Positions 17,703 to 24,857 of a DNA stretch of 27,616 bases are shown here, piece after piece; position 1 is the first letter of the stretch; each line of letters starts with the position of its first letter. The translations under genes were made by a program, and so were the position numbers. The notes beneath the pieces are model-generated. The model saw only the letters and a program-made list of their open reading frames with translations, did not search any database and was not told the DNA's origin. Origin of the DNA: a virus; IMG/VR virus record IMGVR_UViG_3300009505_000057, positions 1 to 27,616 of that record, one strand, 5' to 3'.

Positions 17703-20700
17703 TTATTTTCTATTTAATCCGTAGTTAGTTTCCAATGCTGGAACAAAATCACCGCCTCCTTCTCTGGCTTCGTTTGTTAATTCAATCTTAGCTTGTGCTA
17801 CTGCTTGCTCAACAATTATCTTAAAGTTGCCTTCCTCGTCTTGCTCTACTTCTCCCTCTAACTGAACAGGGGCATTGTTTACTATTGTAACATTGCCTCC
17901 GCTTTTACCTCCCGCTATTGGGTTGTTAGCTTGAGCGAAAAGATTTCTTTGCTGAGTCTTGTTTAGAATCATTTCCCCGCTATTAACTCTGCCTGTTAGC
18001 TGGTCACCTCCAAATGAAGAACCGCCAACAATACCGCCTTGCTGGTATGCTGGGGGCTGTTGAGATTTTATCTGCGCCACTTGAGCCAATCCGAAAGCAA
18101 TGCTTCCCGCTGCAGCTATGTAGTTGAATGGCGGGGGAATGGTAGCCATAGCCTTAGTGGCACTTTGAAAAGTGTTTACTGTAGCCTCTGCGATTGCAAA
18201 AGCTTGTTGCGCTTTAAATCCCTTTTTGCCAAATGCCTTAGCAAGTGCGCTCATGCCTCCAAAAAGCTCTTTTGTAGCATCAAGCTTTTGATTCATTTCC
18301 TCTCTTGCAATCGCTTTTCTTACCTCTACTCCGTCTGCATCAATTTTATTTATTAACTCGTTTTTTTGCTCATGAGTTAGCCTTGTAGATTCGTCTATAA
18401 GGGTTCTCTTTTCTTCTTCATGAATAGCAAGCAACTCTAATTCCGTTGCGTATTGCCTACTAATCATTTCAACTTGCGAGTTAATCCTTTCCTCGTCTTG
18501 TTCTGCGCTTGAAATGCTAGTTGCTTTTTCTTTGTCTGGCTCTATGTCTTTATTGAATAGATCAGTTGCTCTTTGCAAATAAAGGGCTTCTTCCTCTGGA
18601 TCAAATTCGCCTTTTTGAATTTGTGTTACTGTATTGGTATAGTTGATGGAGGCTCTTTCTTCTTTTGTTGCAAGCTGCCCTCTAATTGATTCCCTGTTTA
18701 CTAAAGCTGCGCTTTTCCCTGCCTCTGCAGTTTGCTGTTTTAGGATGCCTAATTGATTTTCTAAAAGGTTTTTTATTGCTTGCTCTGCAGCGGTTAGCTC
18801 TTCTTTTTGCGCCAATAGATCATCAAAAGCAGTAAGCTTCTTTTCAAGAAGTGCTATGTTTTTATCGGTGTTTTCATTTAAAATTGCATCAACCCTAATC
18901 TGTGCGCTGCCAAGCTCTAAGGCTCTTTCTCCTATCTTTATTGCTTCCGCATTATATCTAACAACATCGCCAAATAAAGTTGCGTATATTTGCCCAAAAG
19001 CCTTAACCCTTCCTTCTATTTCTGCGTAAGACTGTTTAAGTTTTTCTGTCTCAGCTTTCCATTCTTCAGTAGTGATTTTAGAATCTTTTAGAAGTTGGTT
19101 GAGTCTTTCAACTTCAACCGCAATTTTAAATTGCTCTTGTTTAATCTGCCCTCCTGCACCTCCTATTCTTTTATAAACACCAAGTTGGATTTCTAACTGT
19201 TTTGTTGCCTCTACTTCTTCAGCAACTCTATTTCTTGCGCTTTTAAGATTTGCAAGATCAGATAGCCCTTTCTTGTATTCAGCTAGAGTTATTTTGCCCC
19301 TATTTAGGTTGTCAGCCATTATCTTTAAAGATGCTGAAACCTTTTCAATGTCTGCATCTAACGCATCTAACCCCTCTTGCCCTCCGTAGCCTTGGGTTAT
19401 TTCTCTCTGCATTGCTAATGCCTTTTCAGCCTTTAAAACTCTCGCTGCAATTTCTATTTGCTTTGCCCCTGCCAATGCTCTTTTATCTGCTGAATCTTTT
19501 ATAGCTGCGCTATACCTTGCTAAATCTAACGCTCCGTCATCTAGTGTTTTGCCAAAGTTTTTAACTTGCTGCTCTGCGCCTTGACCTAAGAAAATAAACC
19601 TTCCAACAATAGCGGGGAATTGCTGCAAAGCTTCCACGTAAGCACTGAAAATTTCTGGATCGGCTACTATGTCTGCTAGTCTTGCAATAGATCCAGAAAG
19701 CCCTTCGTTAGCTCCTGTAGCTTGGTTTGCGTTTTCAGCAAAAATCAAAAACGAGTTGCCAAGCTTCTTAAATGAAGTTCCTAAAGTTTCCCCTGCTATT
19801 TTAGAAGCTGCTGCCGTATCTCCAGAAGCCTTGCCAACTTCCTCAATAGCCTTTTTTGTTTCTCCTAATTTAGCCCCCGTAATGGCTGCTGTTAGGCTGT
19901 ATGCCTCAATAGATCTTAGAGCCTTTACTAGAACTTGATCACTTCCACTTGCAGCCAATCTAACTTGCTCTAAAGCTCCCGCTAATCCTTCTTGCTCAAT
20001 TAAAGCTCTGCCACCCTCAACGCCTAACTTCTCATAGATTGCAGCCATCGTTTCAGATGGATTCAATAGTGCTACAACTGCAGCTTTAACTTGTGTGAAA
20101 CTCTCAGCCGTTTTAACCCCCTGCTTTGTAGTTGCTGCAGTAATGCCTAACAGTTCCTCTAGGCTAACTCCCGCTGTAGCTGCTGTAGCGGATGCTCTGG
20201 CAAGGCTCTTGGCTAATTGTGGAATGTTTGTCTTGCCTAGCTTTACTGTTCTAAATAATTGGTCACTTACTTTTTCAGCTTCGCTAGCTGATTTTCCATA
20301 ACTGTTTAATGCAGTTGTTAGAAGGTCTGTAGAAGATCCAATATCTGCCAAACCGCCTTGCGCTAATTGCGCTGCAACTCTAACAAATTTATCAACTTCG
20401 CCAGTAGGAACTCCCGCTGAAATTGCTTGGTAAAAACCTTGCGCTGCCTCTGTAGCATCAACCCCTAATGCTTGAGCTATTCCAAGAGCTTTAAGCCTTA
20501 GACCATCCATTTCTTTTCCGCTAACCCCCGCAATGGTTTGCACTTCCTTCATGGCTACATTAAACTTTAGCCACTGTGCTGTAGTTTTTGCAATCGTTAC
20601 CCCAACTGCAGTAACTCCAATAGCCATAGCCCCAATGGCAAGCCTAGAAGCCGTTGCCCCCGCTCCTACTTTATCAAGCGATGATTTCCCGCTAGTGCCT

Positions 20701-20780
20701 AAAGTGTTTAGCTTTGCTCTGGCTTCGTTTATACCAGTCGAATCAACTGTTAGTCTTAATCTTGCTACGTCTTCAATCAT
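17703..20780 (-). CDS. Tail tape measure protein, TP901 type
   Basis: A 1025-residue protein. Residues 1-50 are the usual N-terminal segment (VARLRLTVDSTGINEARAKL). Residues 70-300 contain the TP901 core (MKEVQTIAGVSGKEMDGLRL, AAQGFYQAISAGVP, LLTTALNSYGKSASEAEKVS). Long charged coiled-coil helices fill 400-850. Near the end lie AFAIAEATVNTFQSATKAMA, FNYIAAAGSIAFGLAQVAQ and QQGGIVGGSSFGGDQLTGRV, a conserved C-terminal pattern. Using the known rule of about 0.15 nm per residue, the tail would be roughly 150 nm. The start overlaps the end of the frameshifted chaperone by 8 bases. No lytic transglycosylase or peptidase domain is visible. Confidence 0.93.
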   Translation of the reverse strand: MIEDVARLRLTVDSTGINEARAKLNTLGTSGKSSLDKVGAGATASRLAIGAMAIGVTAVGVTIAKTTAQWLKFNVAMKEVQTIAGVSGKEMDGLRLKALGIAQALGVDATEAAQGFYQAISAGVPTGEVDKFVRVAAQLAQGGLADIGSSTDLLTTALNSYGKSASEAEKVSDQLFRTVKLGKTNIPQLAKSLARASATAATAGVSLEELLGITAATTKQGVKTAESFTQVKAAVVALLNPSETMAAIYEKLGVEGGRALIEQEGLAGALEQVRLAASGSDQVLVKALRSIEAYSLTAAITGAKLGETKKAIEEVGKASGDTAAASKIAGETLGTSFKKLGNSFLIFAENANQATGANEGLSGSIARLADIVADPEIFSAYVEALQQFPAIVGRFIFLGQGAEQQVKNFGKTLDDGALDLARYSAAIKDSADKRALAGAKQIEIAARVLKAEKALAMQREITQGYGGQEGLDALDADIEKVSASLKIMADNLNRGKITLAEYKKGLSDLANLKSARNRVAEEVEATKQLEIQLGVYKRIGGAGGQIKQEQFKIAVEVERLNQLLKDSKITTEEWKAETEKLKQSYAEIEGRVKAFGQIYATLFGDVVRYNAEAIKIGERALELGSAQIRVDAILNENTDKNIALLEKKLTAFDDLLAQKEELTAAEQAIKNLLENQLGILKQQTAEAGKSAALVNRESIRGQLATKEERASINYTNTVTQIQKGEFDPEEEALYLQRATDLFNKDIEPDKEKATSISSAEQDEERINSQVEMISRQYATELELLAIHEEEKRTLIDESTRLTHEQKNELINKIDADGVEVRKAIAREEMNQKLDATKELFGGMSALAKAFGKKGFKAQQAFAIAEATVNTFQSATKAMATIPPPFNYIAAAGSIAFGLAQVAQIKSQQPPAYQQGGIVGGSSFGGDQLTGRVNSGEMILNKTQQRNLFAQANNPIAGGKSGGNVTIVNNAPVQLEGEVEQDEEGNFKIIVEQAVAQAKIELTNEAREGGGDFVPALETNYGLNRK

Positions 20781-21491
20781 GTAAACTATTCAGTTGGATT
20801 TGGTCTATAATTCTAATTGCTTTAATTTCAAAATTGCTTAGTTCAATTCCTGTTAGGTTTGACCAGCAAGCAATCTCATTAAAGTCTATAGCCTTATCTG
20901 TTTTTAATTCTTGGTAATATTGTAAAATATATAATAGGCGGTCTGGTAACGGCTTTAATTCTTCTAACTCTTTTGGCTTAACTCCTGTAGTTTTCCAAAC
21001 TTGCTTTAGGTGTTCTACTTGGCTTGTGCTACTGCCTTCTGGTCTTTTTTGGAGCTTAAATTGTTCTTCTGCAAATCGCTCGATTCGTCTAAGCTCCTTT
21101 TGATAAAATTTTTCCTTCTTGCGGATGCTGCATCAATTTCTTGAGCTAAAACAGGCGCATCTTTTAGGAGCTTAATTGCGTTAGCCTTTGTGCATTTGTA
21201 AGGAGTGCCATCATCATTTTTAAAGCTCCACCCAATGATAAGACAAGCCAACAAATCCAAGCTCAATTTCTCAGTTTCAAGAATTGATTGTAAAGAGTCA
21301 TCAGCTTCTTCTTGCTCATGTATTGCAACAATCTTTTTTCTGAATTTAGATTGTGCCTTTTTAAATGAAATTGAATCAGTGCTTTTGATTTTGATCCAAT
21401 GTTTTGTTTTGTTTCCTTCAACGTCTGTTAGAGGGATCTTAACCCCTTCTTCTGCTAGTTTCGCTGTGGCGAATCCTTCTAGGTCTTTCAT
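20773..21491 (-). CDS. Frameshifted long form of tail assembly chaperone (gpGT-like, about 239 aa)
   Basis: After a -1 shift the frame stays open from about 21110 to TGA at 20773-20775 and encodes protein-like sequence (SQVEHLKQVWKTTGVKPKEL, PLPDRLLYILQYYQELKTDK, ACWSNLTGIELSNFEIKAIR) without its own start codon. The stop overlaps the tape measure ATG at 20780. In lambda and many siphophages the gene between the tube and tape measure makes gpG plus a minor gpGT by -1 frameshift, and both coat the tape measure during tail assembly. The candidate slip sites are A_AAT_TTT at 21105-21111 and six A followed by G at 21044-21050. Confidence 0.8.
21015..21491 (-). CDS. Tail assembly chaperone, short form (gpG-like, 158 aa)
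   Basis: The product begins MKDLEGFATAKLAEEGVKIP. The middle (WIKIKSTDSISFKKAQSKFR, LSLDLLACLIIGWSFKNDDG, TPYKCTKANAIKLLKDAPVL) fits siphophage tail assembly chaperones: a short beta start, then helices with a W-x-F and an L-L-x-x-A-P-x-L segment. The C-terminus AASARRKNFIKRSLDESS is followed by a Lys-rich tail. It lies between the tail tube and tape measure genes, the usual site. The start ATG 21491 has an A-rich leader (AATTAAAACAAAAAC). Confidence 0.8.
   Translation of the reverse strand: MKDLEGFATAKLAEEGVKIPLTDVEGNKTKHWIKIKSTDSISFKKAQSKFRKKIVAIHEQEEADDSLQSILETEKLSLDLLACLIIGWSFKNDDGTPYKCTKANAIKLLKDAPVLAQEIDAASARRKNFIKRSLDESSDLQKNNLSSKKDQKAVAQAK
21105..21111 (-). promoter_or_regulatory. 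Candidate -1 frameshift slippery site A_AAT_TTT
   Basis: The heptamer AAATTTT is in the correct phase (0-frame codons AAT and TTT) and fits X_XXY_YYZ with X=A and Y=Z=T. Everything downstream in the -1 frame is open to 20773. An alternative is the run AAA AAA G at 21044-21050, where a single tRNA could slip. Confidence 0.5.
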
Positions 21492-21564
21492 GTTTTTGTT
21501 TTAATTAGTGTGCGTGATTATCGCTAGGGAATACGCACCCCTCCCAGCATGAGGCAGAAAAGAA

Positions 21565-22506
21565 TTAAACTGCCGAGCGATCTATTTGTATGTTAGATAA
21601 TACTGTTGTATCATCAACCAGTGCTTGGAATGGCACTGCAAGGGTGATTGCACCCGCTCCGCTCACATCGGGGTTAGCCCCTCCTGTATAAGTGATGCGA
21701 GGAATCAAAAATTCATATTTGTTAGTTCCATCGTTAAGTTCAAACTCAAGGCTTGATTCTGTCTCGTTAATGAACTTTTCAACCTGTTGGGCGTTCTCAA
21801 AATACATGGTTGCTTGTCCTGTTAGGGTAGAACGTCCAATAGTTGGATATTCAGTTAGATCTGATCCAACTACGTTGCGAGGCTCAAGCCCATTTTCAAG
21901 AGTCAGAGTAAGTTCCGTAATGATTGAAATAACAGAGCCGTCTACTTTAACAGATCCAGTAAATCCGTTGAAAGGACAGTTTGCGCTAGTTGTCCCTAGG
22001 GTTGATCCTGCTGGCTCTGTCTGGTTTACTGACATATCACGCCCAATAGTTCCAAAAGAGCCTGTGAGAGTGCCTACGGGGGCTACAGTTAGGTTAAGAG
22101 TGTTATACTCTACTCCCGTGTAAATATAGTAAGGCTTATCCGCTGCAAGCTGATCTGAGAAATGGCGCATTAAGCTAAAGCTTCTGCGAGTAACTCCACC
22201 CTTCAAGCGGTCAATATCAGTGCCGCCTCCGTCAACTTCCCAAGTGCCTAACAGAACAGCTTCTAGCTCTTCGTCATAAGATCCATAGGAAATTTCAAAG
22301 CCAATATCTCCAGCTACGGCTTTGACCCCGTGCTTGGCACATTTGATTTGGCGATCTTCTCTTAGCTCTTCGCTAACAGTGATATCTTTCGACATTCCAA
22401 GACTAACAGCCGTATGGCGTAGCTTTTTGAATGAAGGAGTTGCGGGTGTTACCCCGTAAGTTGATTCCTCTACAGAGTAAAGGGCATGGCGTGAAGCATC
22501 TGACAT
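21565..22506 (-). CDS. Major tail tube protein
   Basis: A 313-residue protein with the pattern of siphophage tail tube proteins: N-terminal ALYSVEESTYGVTPATPSFK, then the strand-loop region KDITVSEELREDRQIKCAKH and GDIGFEISYGSYDEELEAVL, and a C-terminal domain with DGSVISIITELTLTLENGLE, which is followed by FINETESSLEFELNDGTNKY and AITLAVPFQALVDDTT. The start motif E-x-x-Y-G-x-T-P and the late E-x-x-L-T-L-x-L-x-N segment are typical of the Phage_tail_tube_2-like family. It polymerises around the tape measure. It lies between the terminator and chaperone genes as expected. The start ATG 22506 has an AACACAAAAAATATT leader. Confidence 0.88.
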   Translation of the reverse strand: MSDASRHALYSVEESTYGVTPATPSFKKLRHTAVSLGMSKDITVSEELREDRQIKCAKHGVKAVAGDIGFEISYGSYDEELEAVLLGTWEVDGGGTDIDRLKGGVTRRSFSLMRHFSDQLAADKPYYIYTGVEYNTLNLTVAPVGTLTGSFGTIGRDMSVNQTEPAGSTLGTTSANCPFNGFTGSVKVDGSVISIITELTLTLENGLEPRNVVGSDLTEYPTIGRSTLTGQATMYFENAQQVEKFINETESSLEFELNDGTNKYEFLIPRITYTGGANPDVSGAGAITLAVPFQALVDDTTVLSNIQIDRSAV

Positions 22507-22527
22507 AATATTTTTTGTGTTTGGTGT

Positions 22528-22953
22528 TTAGTTAATTGTGCGTGTTAAGCGAGAATACCAGATCACCGACACAGGCACTCTAAAAAAGTTGTTAGCAATA
22601 AATCCATCCGTTCTGCCACAGTTGCGAATAACAACCTCCTGCCCACTATAAACAAAACGCCTACCCGCTGTAAAGTAACTTCTGAGTTTGTCGGTTATAT
22701 CTAACGCTTCCTTCTCGCCCTTGCCTGTTGGAACGTAAATGTCTAACTGAAGTATTCCCTCTAAGTCATCTTCTCCACCATCTCCAAGCGTTATAACTTC
22801 TGGAACATCTGGCAAATATGTTAGACCAATCCAGACGTTATTTTTATCTGGCTCTTGTGGGCTGTTTTCAGTGATGATTTTATAAGTCCAGCCTTCCGCT
22901 GTGCTTAAATCCATGAAAGCTTTTACTAATGCTGATCTAACTAATGAACTCAT
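22528..22953 (-). CDS. Tail terminator protein (gpU / DUF4128-like)
   Basis: A 141-residue protein beginning MSSLVRSALVKAFMDLSTAE. The central strand ILQLDIYVPTGKGEKEALDI and its helix DKLRSYFTAGRRFVYSGQEV correspond to the core of tail terminators, which form a ring closing the tube at the head side. It ends with a strand pair (FFRVPVSVIWYSR). Its place between the gp10-like neck gene (3-base gap) and the tail tube gene is the canonical order. Confidence 0.85.
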   Translation of the reverse strand: MSSLVRSALVKAFMDLSTAEGWTYKIITENSPQEPDKNNVWIGLTYLPDVPEVITLGDGGEDDLEGILQLDIYVPTGKGEKEALDITDKLRSYFTAGRRFVYSGQEVVIRNCGRTDGFIANNFFRVPVSVIWYSRLTRTIN

Positions 22954-22956
22954 AAT

Positions 22957-23388
22957 TTAAATTTGCTTTTGTCTCGCCATTTTTCTAAGAATCTTCTTTG
23001 CTCTAAGAGCATTTTTTCTCATCATTCCCTTTGTGGCTTTTCTGCTGAATCCGCTAGCAGTTACCTTTTCAGTAGGTCCATTCCATTGTCCATACTCTGC
23101 AACTTTAGCATAAGGCAAGTTGTTAGTCATATGAACAGAATCACCAAACTTCCCAAGCTTGTTTAGGATTTTGCCTTTTGTTGCTGTGCCGTTTTTATCC
23201 TTACTGCTTAAAGTTCCATCTAGCGTTTTATTTACTGAAGTTCTCCAGTTGCCCCGCAGCCTCCCCGTATCTACTGGAGTATCATCTATCACTTGGGAGA
23301 ACAGCTTGATAATTGTTCCCCTTCTAATGCGGTCAACTTCTTTAGCTGACTTGTTAGAAAAGTTTATTATGTCACTTTGAAAGCTCAT
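22957..23388 (-). CDS. Neck / tail completion protein, HK97 gp10 family
   Basis: A 143-residue basic protein with the family signature: helix EVDRIRRGTIIKLFSQVIDD, then TPVDTGRLRGNWRTSVN, and later NNLPYAKVAEYGQWNGPTEK. D-T-P-V-D-T-G-x-L-R and the Y-A-x-x-x-E-Y-G strand are diagnostic. The C-terminal KGMMRKNALRAKKILRKM is strongly basic. Such proteins join the connector to the tail. The start is 3 bases after the stop of the LamG gene at 23392, an unusual upstream neighbour. Confidence 0.9.
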   Translation of the reverse strand: MSFQSDIINFSNKSAKEVDRIRRGTIIKLFSQVIDDTPVDTGRLRGNWRTSVNKTLDGTLSSKDKNGTATKGKILNKLGKFGDSVHMTNNLPYAKVAEYGQWNGPTEKVTASGFSRKATKGMMRKNALRAKKILRKMARQKQI

Positions 23389-23391
23389 GAT

Positions 23392-24852
23392 TTATGGTGC
23401 ATCGTTTGGTCTGTAAACTGAGCTATCATAACCATCGCTGTTTCCTGCCTTGTCTAGCCTGTCATCATCGTTAGTTAAGTAATGATGCTCTAACCCGCTT
23501 TGAACATCTGTGCCAGCAACTAGATCGTTTATTTCTGATTGTGATAAAGCCTTTGAATAAATTCTAAAATCGCAAATCCTCCCATTTAAATACAAATCTG
23601 GATCATTAACAACTGATCTAGCTCCTACAAAAATATCTGTAGAATTGCTGTAATTAGACATTGTTGCCGAAGACATATCTCCGTCATCAGTTGCGTCTAA
23701 AGTTTCTTGAACCCCATCAAGGTAAACGCTCATTCCTGCTTGCGTAGTGATGCCAACCACATGAACCCAATCAGTCAACCCATTTGCCTGTGCTGTTGTT
23801 GTCTTAGCTCTCCCTTGGTTTCCAGTCTCAATGTAGCCGAGAGTCATTTTTCCATCACTACCTAAGAAAAAAGAAACTCTTGTTACACTAGGACCACTTG
23901 CACTTTGCGCAGCAAAAATCATTTCTGAACTTGCTGGATTCCCGTCAATAAACTTAACCCAAAATGCAAAGGTGTGACTTGATTGGAAGATTGATTCCAT
24001 AGCAGAATCCTGTCTAACTGTAAAAAAATCACTACCATTACACAATAAATACCTGTTTCCAAATACAGGGTTACTTGGTAGAGGTGGAACGCTTGTGGAG
24101 GTTGACAGACTTACTGTGTCTGCCCCGCCTAAGTTGTTAGAGCTTTGATCTTCTACTGAATCAACATCTGTCAGCCAATGCCCGACAAGACCAGATTGAA
24201 CATCGGTTTCTTGATAAAGGTCAGTTATCTCCTGTGAAGACAGAACCCTATCATAAACTCTACAATCTGCCATTTTGCCTTCTGAAAAATATCTCACTCC
24301 AGCGTTTTCGTTCGCTATTCCTATTGCTGGATTAGAGTTTGTATTTTCCATTGCCACATAACTAGCACTCGTAAAGGCTTGAGTAACTGTCATTGGAACT
24401 CCACCTATACTAAAGAAGCACCCTTGGTTAGCTGTAGCCCCGCCTCTTCCATCGTATGTAGCAACAAAGTGAGTCCAAATTCCTATTCTTGAGGAAAGAT
24501 TAAATGCGCTTTTTATTCCTTGGTAACTCGTTGTGCCTTCCGAATTATCTGCTAATATCAAAATCAAAAAACCATTACCATCAGTGGTAAATATGTATTC
24601 AATATTAGAATTGCCAGCATTTACATAATCATACTTTGTAAAAATACGGAATCTGCTCATATCTTCTATCTTAACCCAGCAAGATATTGAAAAAGGCGAG
24701 TCGTTTGTTCCATCACCAAACGTCAATAAATTAGTGTCTGGAATAATGATTGCCTCTTTATGTAGCTGATTAAAACTCCTAGAGGAATTGCCAAAGGGAA
24801 CGCCCCCAGCCCCTTGAAATCCTTTTCTTTTATGTGATAAATATGAACTCAT
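23392..24852 (-). CDS. Virion-associated protein with two LamG-type lectin domains
   Basis: A 486-residue protein. It has two concanavalin-like LamG_3 modules of about 200 residues. The first starts near SSRSFNQLHKEAIIIPDTNL and contains SISCWVKIEDMSRF, IGIWTHFVATYDGRGGATAN and KMADCRVYDRVLSSQEITDL. The second starts near GNRYLLCNGSDFFTVRQDSA, with TFAFWVKFIDGN, WVHVVGITTQAGMSVYLDGV and ICDFRIYSKALSQSEINDL. Each ends in a W/Y-L-T-x-D-D linker. The W-x-H-V..Y-x-D-G..I-x-D-x-R-I-Y pattern is the LamG signature. The fold binds glycans or proteins, so it may act as an adhesin or capsid decoration. It lies directly downstream of the three-LamG gene and before the neck gene. Confidence 0.85.
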   Translation of the reverse strand: MSSYLSHKRKGFQGAGGVPFGNSSRSFNQLHKEAIIIPDTNLLTFGDGTNDSPFSISCWVKIEDMSRFRIFTKYDYVNAGNSNIEYIFTTDGNGFLILILADNSEGTTSYQGIKSAFNLSSRIGIWTHFVATYDGRGGATANQGCFFSIGGVPMTVTQAFTSASYVAMENTNSNPAIGIANENAGVRYFSEGKMADCRVYDRVLSSQEITDLYQETDVQSGLVGHWLTDVDSVEDQSSNNLGGADTVSLSTSTSVPPLPSNPVFGNRYLLCNGSDFFTVRQDSAMESIFQSSHTFAFWVKFIDGNPASSEMIFAAQSASGPSVTRVSFFLGSDGKMTLGYIETGNQGRAKTTTAQANGLTDWVHVVGITTQAGMSVYLDGVQETLDATDDGDMSSATMSNYSNSTDIFVGARSVVNDPDLYLNGRICDFRIYSKALSQSEINDLVAGTDVQSGLEHHYLTNDDDRLDKAGNSDGYDSSVYRPNDAP

Positions 24853-24857
24853 TATTT

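Noticed and set aside
18039-20784. Several plus-strand frames inside the tape measure gene
   Set aside because: They are shadow frames of a long, compositionally biased coding sequence.
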